DNA of 38,639 nt from Bradyrhizobium altum. Its GTDB lineage: Bacteria; Pseudomonadota; Alphaproteobacteria; Rhizobiales; Xanthobacteraceae. Positions within the stretch are counted from its first letter, which is position 1. Each line of letters begins with the position of its first letter. Made by a program: the position numbers and the translations under genes. The notes below the pieces were generated by a model that saw only the letters and a list, made by a program, of their open reading frames with translations, had not been told where the DNA came from and did no database searches. This document shows, piece by piece, positions 16,216 through 24,495 of the stretch. The stretch spans positions 1-38,639 of the forward strand of contig NZ_JACMYP010000053.1 in assembly GCF_020889705.1 (NCBI RefSeq). Reading direction: 5' to 3'.

Positions 16216-17418
16216 ATGTCGTTGAAGACGTTTGCTGTGTCGATTGCGGTGCTCGCGGCAATTGCCGCCGCTCCTGTCCGCGCCGAAACGCCGGGCGTCT
16301 CGGAATCGGAAATCAGGATCGGGGCGACATTCCCGTTCAGCGGCCCGGCATCCCCGCTCAGCAATACCGGCAAGGGCCTTATCGCCTACGTCCATTCCAT
16401 CAATGATCGCGGCGGCATCAACGGCCGCAAGATCAACCTCATCACCTATGACGATGCCTATTCGCCGCCCAAGGCGGTGGAGCAGACCCGCAAGCTGATC
16501 GAGAGCGACGAGGTCGCGTTCCTGTTCAGCCCGCTGGGCACGCCCGGCATCGGCGCAACCATCAAATATGTGACCGCGAAGAAAGTGCCGCACCTCTTCG
16601 TCGTCAGCGGTGTGACCAAGTTTGCGAACTTCGCCGAGTTTCCGCTGACGACCACCGGGCTGCCGAGCTACAACACCGAGGGGAAGATCTACGCCAGGTA
16701 CATTGCCCAGACGGCGCCCGACGCGAAGATCGCGATCCTCTACCAGAACGACGATCTCGGCCGTGACTTCGTGGCCGCGTTCAAGGAAACCCTGAAGGGC
16801 GAGTTCGACAAGAAGGTGGTGACGTCTCCGTATGAGGTCACCGAGCCCACCATTGAATCGCGCGTGGTGACGCTGAAGGCGTCGGGCGCCCAGGCATTCC
16901 TGATCGCGGGCACGCCGAAATTCGCCGCGCAAGCGATCAAGAAGGCGAGCGAGATCGGCTGGACGCCGCTCACCATCGTGAACTACGTGTCGAGCTCGGT
17001 GTCCTCGACCATCGTGCCGGCTGGAGTGGACAAGGCGGTCGGCGTCGTCGTGGCGACCATCGCGAAGGATCCGAACGACAAGAGATGGGCCGACGATCCC
17101 GGCATCAAATGGTATCGCGCCCACTTCGAGAAGTATCTTCCGGGTGCCGATATCGGCGACAGCAACTATCTGTTCGGGACCCAGCAGGGCCAGATCCTGG
17201 AGCAGGTGCTGAAGCAGTGCGGCGACGACCTGTCGCGCGAGAACATCGTGAAGCAGGCGCGCAACATCAAGGGGCTTGTGCTGCCGACGCTGATGCCGGG
17301 CATCACGGTCAACACCGGGCCCGACAACAGCATGGCCTATACGCAGCTTCAGCTGCAGCGCTGGACAGGGAGTTCCTGGGAGCAGTTCGGCGGCGTGCTG
17401 AGCGCCGAGCCGAACTGA
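16216..17418 (+). CDS. ABC transporter periplasmic substrate-binding protein, LivK/branched-chain type
   Basis: A 400-residue type I periplasmic binding protein (Peripla_BP_6). A clear signal peptide (M-S-L-K-T-F-A-V-S-I...V-R-A-E) has cleavage predicted after A-R/V-R-A; mature sequence opens with I-R-I-G-A-T-F-P-F-S-G-P, typical for LivK-like proteins, followed by N-D-R-G-G-I-N-G-R-K-I and L-I-E-S-D-E-V-A-F-L-F. AGGGGG stands 6 nt before the ATG. It is the last gene of the plus-strand unit, with no permease or ATPase genes in the window, so the matching transporter must be elsewhere or the protein acts with a shared Liv permease. In such clusters these proteins often bind aromatic acids or other acids; likely the pathway's substrate. 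Confidence 0.9.
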   Translation: MSLKTFAVSIAVLAAIAAAPVRAETPGVSESEIRIGATFPFSGPASPLSNTGKGLIAYVHSINDRGGINGRKINLITYDDAYSPPKAVEQTRKLIESDEVAFLFSPLGTPGIGATIKYVTAKKVPHLFVVSGVTKFANFAEFPLTTTGLPSYNTEGKIYARYIAQTAPDAKIAILYQNDDLGRDFVAAFKETLKGEFDKKVVTSPYEVTEPTIESRVVTLKASGAQAFLIAGTPKFAAQAIKKASEIGWTPLTIVNYVSSSVSSTIVPAGVDKAVGVVVATIAKDPNDKRWADDPGIKWYRAHFEKYLPGADIGDSNYLFGTQQGQILEQVLKQCGDDLSRENIVKQARNIKGLVLPTLMPGITVNTGPDNSMAYTQLQLQRWTGSSWEQFGGVLSAEPN

Positions 17419-17445
17419 GTCGCGGGGTCGATCGCCGACGAGGCG

Positions 17446-19002
17446 CTAATGGAGCCGGCGTGCGATTGGCTTCGCCAGCGCGTTCTGCCATTCCCGCTGC
17501 GATGACCGGTCGATTACCCGCAGCCCGTTCAGCAGGGCCGTGGTCTTCGGCTGCACCCGCGAGCCGTCGATCACCTCGAGCTGGCCGCACCGGTTGAGGG
17601 TGTGCAGCTTGCGCCCGCTCCATAGCGGCCCGGGCTTGAGCAGATGCCGAAGGGCCTGCTTGTACGTCGTCGGCGACAATTCGAGCACTTCCGCAAGTCC
17701 GAGCGCCGCGCCGTATCCGGTGGTGCAGTCCTGCACCGGCCGCCACAGCCTTCCATCGACGGTCACGAAGTTTCCGGCCGGCCGCGTGGTCGCGCGATCC
17801 ATCAGGATCGGATTGGCCGCATGCGGTTGCCAGGGGCCGAGCAATTGCCCGGCGTAATAGATCGCAAGCGTGTCGGAATAGCCGCCGGTGCCATCGCGCC
17901 AGGCTCCGAACATGTAGTGGAGGCCGTTATGCTGCGTGACGGTCACGTCGGCAAGTTCGAGGCCGGACAGCAGCGTTGAGTGCCGCTCCCACTTGTCCGG
18001 AAAGCGGATGCATTTGTAGATGGGAACGTCCCGGTGCGCAGTGCTTTCCGGGATCATCCAGAGCTCGCCGCCATCCTCGATCAGGAACGGGTAGGACAGA
18101 TGCCAGGGCTCTTCGAGCACGGGCATCACCGTGCCGATCGGCCCGCGGTCGTCGAATTCGATCGCGGAAATGATACCCTTGCCGGTCCGGTGGTCGAGGT
18201 CCTCGAAGAACACGAAGGTCTTGCCCTGCCACTTCACCGGGACAGGATCGGCATAAAAGTGGTTGCCGGGATCGCCGAGCACGTTCCAGGCAGGTCCCGA
18301 CAGGTCGCCGGTGCGCCAGATATCCGCGTTCCCGGCGAAGCGCCAACCGACATGCCAGTGCGGCGCGTAGCAGCACAGACGATAGATTTCCTTTGCGATC
18401 GAGGTCGCTACGCCGCGCATGACAAAGGGCGCGGGATTTGGTGCTGCGCCGCTGTTAGCAGGAGCAGCCAATTGCGGCACGAGCCGCGGAGCTCCTGAGA
18501 GAATCGGCGGCAGCATCGACAGCGTGCGTGCCATCACCGTTTCGAGCCCGCCGCTCAGGCCGGCCGCGATTTCCGCGGAGGGATGACCGCGGTCCATCAC
18601 CGAGCCGTCGAGCTCGTTGACGATTTCGATCACCGGCAGATCGCCGGCGAGAATGGCCGAAAGTACCGCACTCTCCCCCGCGTGCCCGTTGAACCGTGGA
18701 CGGAGATAGAGCTTGGCGGAGCAGTTCGGATCCCGCGTGGCGCTGGTGAAGTCGACCACCACGTCGGGGTTGCCGGCGGGCGGACGCTCCGGGATCGTCT
18801 TCAGCCGGTCGGCGCCGCCGGTCTTGCCCTTGCGCAAGACGATGCGCTCAAGCTCGAACAGCATGTCGAGGCCGGCGGGTCGAGGCTCCGGCGTCGTGGT
18901 CCAGATGATTTGAACGGGAATATCCTGATCGTTGATGCGCAGCGACTCGCGGCACATCCAGAGCCGCGGCTGCGCGCGGTCGCAGCGAAACTCGATAATC
19001 AT
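17446..19002 (-). CDS. GINT1/GH43-like beta-propeller protein of an EPS locus
   Basis: A 518-residue protein with two parts. Residues 1-180 have no signature I recognise (V-V-D-F-T-S-A-T near 90-100, then an acidic helical part). Residues about 200-490 look like the five-bladed propeller called the glucosamine-inositolphosphorylceramide-transferase N-terminal domain, related to GH43: F-Y-A-D-P-V-P-V near 265, F-V-F-F-E-D, H-L-S-Y-P-F and E-L-W-M-I-P-E-S are blade motifs with the repeated acidic and aromatic residues. Such proteins are found in bacterial polysaccharide clusters and probably transfer or cleave sugars; activity is not proven. It is 15 nt downstream of the GT4 gene, so the two form an operon on the minus strand. 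Confidence 0.7.
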   Translation of the reverse strand: MIIEFRCDRAQPRLWMCRESLRINDQDIPVQIIWTTTPEPRPAGLDMLFELERIVLRKGKTGGADRLKTIPERPPAGNPDVVVDFTSATRDPNCSAKLYLRPRFNGHAGESAVLSAILAGDLPVIEIVNELDGSVMDRGHPSAEIAAGLSGGLETVMARTLSMLPPILSGAPRLVPQLAAPANSGAAPNPAPFVMRGVATSIAKEIYRLCCYAPHWHVGWRFAGNADIWRTGDLSGPAWNVLGDPGNHFYADPVPVKWQGKTFVFFEDLDHRTGKGIISAIEFDDRGPIGTVMPVLEEPWHLSYPFLIEDGGELWMIPESTAHRDVPIYKCIRFPDKWERHSTLLSGLELADVTVTQHNGLHYMFGAWRDGTGGYSDTLAIYYAGQLLGPWQPHAANPILMDRATTRPAGNFVTVDGRLWRPVQDCTTGYGAALGLAEVLELSPTTYKQALRHLLKPGPLWSGRKLHTLNRCGQLEVIDGSRVQPKTTALLNGLRVIDRSSQREWQNALAKPIARRLH

Positions 19003-19017
19003 GGCCAGCCCAACTTC

Positions 19018-20319
19018 CTAGTGCGCGTCCGCTCCCATAGCATCGCCGAGAATGCGGACGTATTCCTCTATCATGGCATCCAACGAATAACGCGACTTCA
19101 GACCCACGGCGCTTTGCCGCAGCTGGTCGCTCAACACACGATCTGTCAGGACCTTCGACACGGCGGCCGAGAATTCGGCCTCGTTCGCTGCGTCCACGAA
19201 TACCGCCGCAGGCTGTCCCTGGTAGGACAGCACCTCGCGCAGCACGGGGAGGTCGTTGACGACGCAGGGAATGCCCGCGCTCGCGGCTTCGACCGCGGCA
19301 AGGCCGAAGGTTTCGGCCTGCGTGGGAAATACGAAGACGTCGAGGCAGGCCAGAAAATCGGCCATCTGGCGCGGTGCAATCTCGCCGATGAAGTGCACCC
19401 GGTCCGCGACCTCAAGCTCGTCCGCCAGGACCCTCAGCCGCCCTTCATCCGCGCCCTGGCCGGCGAGCGCAAGGTGCCAGGACGGATCGGCAGCCAGCAG
19501 GCGAATGGCCGCATCGAGCCGCTTGTGCGGGTGCAGCCGTGCCGCGCAGCCGAGCAGGGTACGGTCCGACGGCAGCTTGAACTGTTGCCGCGCAACGTCC
19601 TTCGGCAGGCTGTGCGACTTGTCGTCGAAGCCGTGCGGGACGTGCTTCATGCGCGATCGATACGGAGCCGGATAGCGCGCATATTCGCGCTCCATGTCCC
19701 GTGAGTTCAGCGTGATGCAATGGAAGAAACCGGTAGAACCCATGATGATGTCGGCCGCACGCACCGGCATGCTCATCGACAGCGCCGAGGATACCTGGTT
19801 GGCGATCACGGGGGCGCAGCTGACGAGGCGCGACACGCCTCCGCCGATCACATTGCCGAAGTGCTGGAAGGTCAGCACGACATCGGGTTTGACGGTCCTG
19901 AGATGACCGGCGAGTGCCCACAGCATGCGCAGCAGCGCCACCGGGTTTCCCGGACGGGTCTGCGCGCAATAGAACGTATTGGGCGGCTCGTCGAAGGAAT
20001 CCGATTTGCGGAAGAAGAACAGGTTGGCGACGTCATAGCCGCGCGCGGTGAGGCCGGCGCCGAGCAGCCGCGAGATCTCCTGCGCGCCGGCGTTCTCGGC
20101 CTGGGTCTGCACCAGGACGACACGCAGCTTTCGCTTGCTCTCGTTCGGTCGATCGCGTGATGCGGTCGATGCCTCGCGCAATTCTGTGCTTGGCGTGTGC
20201 TGGAGCACGGATTCCTCACCCGTTGAAGGAGTGGATTCGTCCCCTTCAGTTTTGCGCGCGTAACTATCACGCGACGCGCGCTCGTGCACCGGGTAGCGCG
20301 TGATGAGGTTACTGCTCAT
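19018..20319 (-). CDS. Glycosyltransferase family 4 (GT-B fold)
   Basis: A 433-residue GT4-type glycosyltransferase. The catalytic fold begins at about residue 66 (K-R-K-L-R-V-V-L-V-Q-T-Q). The C-terminal Rossmann domain has G-C-A-A-R-L-H-P-H-K-R-L-D, the donor-binding region V-H-F-I-G-E-I and the E-x7-E motif in F-P-T-Q-A-E-T-F-G-L-A-A-V-E-A. The first 65 residues are polar and look unstructured; no internal Met offers a shorter start, and the first ATG is retained although the true start may be a later non-ATG codon. Expected to add a hexose to a growing lipid-linked polysaccharide repeat unit at the inner membrane face. It shares a divergent promoter region with the GumC-like gene. Confidence 0.88.
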   Translation of the reverse strand: MSSNLITRYPVHERASRDSYARKTEGDESTPSTGEESVLQHTPSTELREASTASRDRPNESKRKLRVVLVQTQAENAGAQEISRLLGAGLTARGYDVANLFFFRKSDSFDEPPNTFYCAQTRPGNPVALLRMLWALAGHLRTVKPDVVLTFQHFGNVIGGGVSRLVSCAPVIANQVSSALSMSMPVRAADIIMGSTGFFHCITLNSRDMEREYARYPAPYRSRMKHVPHGFDDKSHSLPKDVARQQFKLPSDRTLLGCAARLHPHKRLDAAIRLLAADPSWHLALAGQGADEGRLRVLADELEVADRVHFIGEIAPRQMADFLACLDVFVFPTQAETFGLAAVEAASAGIPCVVNDLPVLREVLSYQGQPAAVFVDAANEAEFSAAVSKVLTDRVLSDQLRQSAVGLKSRYSLDAMIEEYVRILGDAMGADAH

Positions 20320-20381
20320 TTAGCAATCAGACATGTGTCGGCAATCGAGATCTATTATCTCACAGATAGCGTACAGCCGGC

Positions 20382-20389
20382 TCGTTAAC
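20382..20389. promoter_or_regulatory. TCGTTAAC site in the first EPS divergent spacer
   Basis: The 166-nt spacer 20320-20485 is visibly more AT-rich than the genes. It has TCGTTAAC ending 97 nt before the GumC-like ATG, a palindrome GAGAT-CTATT-ATCTC at 20347-20361, GGTTAC/GTAACC arms at 20395-20400 and 20418-20423, and TTAACCAT at 20429-20436, which equals the half-site known for CtrA in Caulobacter. The same TCGTTAAC recurs at 24392 and 27071. A shared regulator is inferred, not shown. Confidence 0.4.
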
Positions 20390-20485
20390 TAATTGGTTAC
20401 GGCAACGCAAAGAGGGGGTAACCGGCGATTAACCATAGATATTTACGTTGGAGCAGTACTGTCAGTTGAATTCGAGTCAGAACCC

Positions 20486-22597
20486 ATGAAGTTCGGTAGC
20501 CGCATAGGCCCGAGACGCTCCGAAGTCACGGAACCCGCAGCGTCGTGGGAAACTGCCGGCGTACCGGCTGGCCAATCCTCCGCGGAAACCACCAAGGGCG
20601 TGCTTAGCATTCCGGGTGTGGCGGCCTTTTTTCGCGAGAAGGGTCAACGCATCCTGATGCTCGCCGCGGTCATCTTCGCGGTCGGTGTGATCCTGTTGAT
20701 GTTGATCCCGGCGCGCTACGCCGCGACGGCGCTCGTCGTGCTCGATCCGCGCGAGCAGCGGGTGACCGCCGACCAGGACGTCCTGCCCGGCATCGGTCAA
20801 GATGCCGCAGCTCTGCAAAGCTACGTCGAAATCGCCAAATCCGATGGATTTCTCGGGCCGCTGATCGATCAGCTCAAGGTCGCAGAGGACAGCGACATCG
20901 CCGGCGGAAGGACCGACGCCACGCGCCTGCTCGACCGGTTTCGCAACCGGCTCGATATCTCGAGGCGCGGGTTAACCTATGTTATCGCCATCAAGTTCAC
21001 GTCCAACAGCCCGCAGCGCGCCGCGTACTACGCCAATGCGGTGGCCGAGGCGTTCGTCGCCAGCCAGCGCGGGACGCGCAGCGTGGCAACCGACGAGGCC
21101 GCCGACTGGCTGAAGAGCCGGCTCAAGACCTTGAACGACCGGCTGCGGTCATCGGAAGATGCCGTTGCCAAGTTCAAGCTCGAGCACCGGATCGTCAACG
21201 CCGGCAAGGAATCCACCACGCAGCAATTGCGCGTCACCGACCTGACGCAGCAGGTTGCCGCGGCGCGCGCCCGTGCCGAGGAGGCCAAGTCGCGCTATGA
21301 GCAGCTGCAACGCGACCTGAAGGCCAATGTCGACGGGCCGGTCAGGCAGGACCTGCTGAGCGCGCTGCGCGCCCAGCGCTCCGCGCTCAACGACCAGATT
21401 GCGCAGAAGCGCGGCGTGCTTGGCGATCGTCATCCCGACCTCGTGATGGCGCTCAGCCAGTTGAGCGATCTCAACCGGCAGATCGAGATCGAGCGCAAGA
21501 AGAACATCGACACCGCGAAGTCGGAATACGAGGCGCAGCGCGACCAGCAGAAGGCGCTCGAAGACCAGTTGAAGGCGGCCGAGCAGCAGATCCTTGTCGA
21601 CGGTCAAGCGCTCGTCAAGCTGCAGGAATTGCAGCGCGATGCCGATGCCAACAAGAATATCTACGAGCAGTTCCTGTCGCGCTACAGGACGACCGACGAG
21701 CAGCGCGGGCTTCAGAACTCGCAGACCAAGGTGGCATCGCCCGCGACGCCGCCGGTGCGTTCGACGCTTCCGCCGCTTCCGCTGTTGCTCGTCGCGCTCG
21801 CGATCGTCTCGCTGCTGACGTCGACGGCGATCGTCGCCGTGCCCGGTCTGGACCTGAAGCAGCTCCCGATCAAAAGCATTCCGCCGCTTCGCCGCGCCGA
21901 GGCGCCCGCACCGGCACCGGCCCCGGCCGCGCCGCAATCTGCGCTGCCGCCGGGATTGCCGGTGCTGGCCCGGATTCCCAACATGGTGTCGTCAGATGCC
22001 GTCAGGAGCGTCTGGCAGACTCCGATTTCGACGACGGCCGAGCCCGATCTCAGTCCGCATCTTCAATTGCTGATCGAGAACATCGAGCAGGTTCCGGGTG
22101 AGCACGGCAAGGTGGCGCTGCTGCTGTCGGTCGAGACCGGTGCGGGCGGCAGCACCGTCGCACGGTCGCTCAACCGGTCCGCCGTCAAGAACGGGATGCT
22201 CAGCGTCCTGATCGAGATGGAAACCAGGCGCGCCGAAGTCGCGCCGCCGCAAGGCTCGGGGATCATCAAGGCCGATCTGCCGTCGGTCGTCGAACTGCTC
22301 GGCGCCAGCAGCAAGGCGCCGCCCTATCCCCAGGACGACATTCGCGCCGATTTCGGCCTGATCATCGTCGACGCATCGTCGCTTGCCACGCAGCCGGCCG
22401 CGGTCGCGCTGGCCGCCCAAGCCGACCTGGTGATCCTGGTGGTTCGCGAGGGCGCTGCCAACCCGGCTGCGATCGGCAAGGCGCGGACCGATCTGTCCAG
22501 GTTCGGTTCGGTCCCGATCGCGCTTGTCGTCAATCGCGTGGCGGCCAATGCCGCGGTCAGCAACCCTCAGCGCGAAGCCCTGGGATTGGCAAGCTGA
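20486..22597 (+). CDS. Wzc/GumC-like polysaccharide co-polymerase with degenerate kinase domain
   Basis: A 703-residue polysaccharide co-polymerase/tyrosine-kinase-like protein. The first transmembrane helix lies at about 55-78, followed by the Wzz domain (A-L-V-V-L-D-P-R-E) and a long coiled-coil periplasmic part (about 210-400); the second helix is at 428-452, preceded by a Pro-rich P-P-L-P-L-L. The cytoplasmic domain resembles a BY-kinase but the P-loop reads T-G-A-G-G555-S-T, with Gly in place of the Lys; the Walker A' Asp is Glu (L-I-E-M-E), while L-I-I-V-D-A is kept; no Tyr cluster follows. So it may regulate chain length without phosphorylation. The ATG at 20486 replaces a TTG start further upstream within the promoter region. 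Confidence 0.85.
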   Translation: MKFGSRIGPRRSEVTEPAASWETAGVPAGQSSAETTKGVLSIPGVAAFFREKGQRILMLAAVIFAVGVILLMLIPARYAATALVVLDPREQRVTADQDVLPGIGQDAAALQSYVEIAKSDGFLGPLIDQLKVAEDSDIAGGRTDATRLLDRFRNRLDISRRGLTYVIAIKFTSNSPQRAAYYANAVAEAFVASQRGTRSVATDEAADWLKSRLKTLNDRLRSSEDAVAKFKLEHRIVNAGKESTTQQLRVTDLTQQVAAARARAEEAKSRYEQLQRDLKANVDGPVRQDLLSALRAQRSALNDQIAQKRGVLGDRHPDLVMALSQLSDLNRQIEIERKKNIDTAKSEYEAQRDQQKALEDQLKAAEQQILVDGQALVKLQELQRDADANKNIYEQFLSRYRTTDEQRGLQNSQTKVASPATPPVRSTLPPLPLLLVALAIVSLLTSTAIVAVPGLDLKQLPIKSIPPLRRAEAPAPAPAPAAPQSALPPGLPVLARIPNMVSSDAVRSVWQTPISTTAEPDLSPHLQLLIENIEQVPGEHGKVALLLSVETGAGGSTVARSLNRSAVKNGMLSVLIEMETRRAEVAPPQGSGIIKADLPSVVELLGASSKAPPYPQDDIRADFGLIIVDASSLATQPAAVALAAQADLVILVVREGAANPAAIGKARTDLSRFGSVPIALVVNRVAANAAVSNPQREALGLAS

Positions 22598-22600
22598 AGG

Positions 22601-22667
22601 TCTAGATTTTTGTTTGACGAGTTTACTTCACGCGAAGCGGCGTCCACTTCGCTTGAAAACGCTCTAG
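22601..22667. repeat. Dispersed hairpin element between convergent genes, contains the flippase stop codon
   Basis: A 67-nt element from TCTAG to CTCTAG with CTTCACGCGAAGCGG and a hairpin GCGAAG-N9-CTTCGC (22632-22652), then GAAAACGCTCTAG. It matches from memory a short repeat abundant in Bradyrhizobium genomes. Its last bases supply the TAG of the flippase gene on the minus strand, so insertion may have reset that C-terminus. Confidence 0.6.
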
Positions 22668-24010
22668 TCCTTGCTATCCGCAACGCGGACTGCGTAAGCG
22701 CCAGCCTTCGACGACGACAGATGCGACAGCACCAGGATTGACGGGTCGACGCCGGTCCGCCGGCGGCACAGCACGTTGAGCGCGATGGTGGCGAGCACCA
22801 GAGAAACCGTCGCCGAGATCGCCGCCCCGAGCACGCCGAGCCAGGGGATCAGCACGACAAATCCGATCAGCCGCAACGCCACGTTGGCGGCGACAACCGG
22901 AACATAATCGCGCTCATGCCCCGTCAGCTGCAGGACCGCGGCGGACGGCCCGCCTGCCGCCTGGAAGGCCGTTCCGATCGCGAGCACGATCAACACCCAC
23001 TGCTGCGCGGCGAAATGCGGTCCGAACAGGCCGAGAAGGTAGGGAGCGCCGACCCAGACAATGACGAGCCCGCTCAGCACGCAGAGCGCGGTCACCTCGG
23101 CCATCAGCTTCAGCGTATGTTCGAGCTCGCGGTGATTCTTGCTGAAATACAGCGACGGCAGCCGGCGCGCGCCGAACGTGTAGAGCGCAGCGGAAAGCAT
23201 CGCGAAGATGTTGGCCAGACGCGAGGCGGCGAAATAGACGCCAGCAGTGGCCGGATCCAGCATCCAGTAGACCAGGATGACGTCGAAATACTGGTTCGCC
23301 GCTTCGAGAATCGAGGCGAGCCAGAAGCGGAACGCGCTGCGGTTCCAGCGCGACGTCTCGAAGCGCGCGGTGACCGCGCGCAGGTTCGGCAGCACGCGTA
23401 CGATCGACGCGATCTGCACGACCAGCCCCAACGCCATCGCGACCGTCATCGCGGCGAACAGTTCGGCGGGGGTGAGTTGGCGGTGGCCGAACAGCGCCGC
23501 GATCAGGACCAGGACAACGGCAACCCGCCAGAAGAATTCGCGATTGCCTTCGCCCATCAGGATGCTGACCAGCGATCGTGCGATCTGGCTGCCGAGCATC
23601 AGCCCGGCATTGACAGCGGTGAACGCCGAGACCGAGAGGATCAAGAGCCACCATTCGCCGCGAATGCCTGCCACCGCAGCGATCGCGGCGATCGAGATCA
23701 GCATCCCGATCGCCGAGTACTTCAGGCTCGACAGCAGCACGCCCTTGGTCAACTCGGCCTGGCCGCGCACCTCGTACTCATTGAGGAAGCGAACCAGCAG
23801 CAGCTCCTGGCCGACCAGGCCCACGACCGCGGCGATCTGGGCAACGGAGAGCAAGGTTGCGAAGTCTCCGAACGCGTCAGGCGTCATCGTCCGCGCCGCC
23901 AGCGAGAACAGGGCGAACGCGAGTCCGCCGCTGCCAACCTTGAGGAGGATGGTCCCGGCAACGCCGCGCGTGACATCGCGCCGTAGCATTTGAAGAACAG
24001 AGGCAATCAC
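22664..24010 (-). CDS. Polysaccharide flippase (Wzx/MATE-like) family protein
   Basis: A 448-residue membrane protein with many hydrophobic segments (about 12-14), beginning with a typical flippase N-terminus (V-A-G-T-I-L-L-K-V-G-S-G-G-L-A-F-A-L). The pattern fits the polysaccharide-transport (PST) branch of the MVF superfamily, which moves lipid-linked repeat units across the inner membrane. The start is uncertain: GTG at 24010 gives 448 residues; ATG at 23989 would remove seven and neither has a strong Shine-Dalgarno. The stop codon sits in a repeat element. It is divergent from the FAD monooxygenase and convergent with the GumC-like gene, completing a Wzx/Wzy-type export set with the ligase/polymerase at 28253. 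Confidence 0.87.
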   Translation of the reverse strand: MIASVLQMLRRDVTRGVAGTILLKVGSGGLAFALFSLAARTMTPDAFGDFATLLSVAQIAAVVGLVGQELLLVRFLNEYEVRGQAELTKGVLLSSLKYSAIGMLISIAAIAAVAGIRGEWWLLILSVSAFTAVNAGLMLGSQIARSLVSILMGEGNREFFWRVAVVLVLIAALFGHRQLTPAELFAAMTVAMALGLVVQIASIVRVLPNLRAVTARFETSRWNRSAFRFWLASILEAANQYFDVILVYWMLDPATAGVYFAASRLANIFAMLSAALYTFGARRLPSLYFSKNHRELEHTLKLMAEVTALCVLSGLVIVWVGAPYLLGLFGPHFAAQQWVLIVLAIGTAFQAAGGPSAAVLQLTGHERDYVPVVAANVALRLIGFVVLIPWLGVLGAAISATVSLVLATIALNVLCRRRTGVDPSILVLSHLSSSKAGAYAVRVADSKD

Positions 24011-24495
24011 AAGAGACGACTCAATATCCTGTCAGGCTGCTGACCCTAGCAATCGGTGAGGTCTGGAGTGTTAATGTTCTCTTGCTAAAATTCCGTTCCT
24101 TCCAACCGGGCTTGAAGCGCTACGGCCAATATGTCGCGCTGCTCCATTCTGGAACGCTGCCGTCCTCGCTGTGTCCAAACGGCGCAGATCGGATTTTTTG
24201 CCCGGCGCCCGGTTCGACAGCGTGGACCGCGCTGGTTGAAGCCGCGTTAGCGCGTCAACGGCACCCGTCGGCGCGCCACGGCCGCGCAATTGCCCCGCCA
24301 GCCCGCCGTGGAGCGCCCAAAACGTCGGTTTCATGACCGCTGTGGCTGCCAGCCATGTGCCGGGAAGGGACTGATCGAGGTGGGGGCGTGGTCGTTAACC
24401 TCAATCATGGAACTCGTCGTGTCCGTTCTGCGAGGCGGCAGGGCAGGCAAGGAAATTGCAGTTCCGTAGCCAATTAGCCGTCGGAGCGGACAAAG
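24011..24495. other. Divergent intergenic region with TCGTTAAC site, no gene seen
   Basis: This 485-nt spacer between flippase and FAD monooxygenase holds no credible gene; a plus-strand open frame at 24082-24336 has no recognisable protein character. TCGTTAAC stands at 24392-24399, 97 nt before the monooxygenase ATG, and ATTGCAGT at 24455-24462 ends 34 nt before it. On the minus strand a weak TTGCTA-N18-GATATT pair lies about 30 nt before the flippase start. Confidence 0.4.

Noticed and set aside
22598..22663. Bidirectional intrinsic terminator between the GumC-like and flippase genes
   Set aside because: The GCGAAG/CTTCGC hairpin has no T-run after it on either strand; it belongs to a dispersed repeat.
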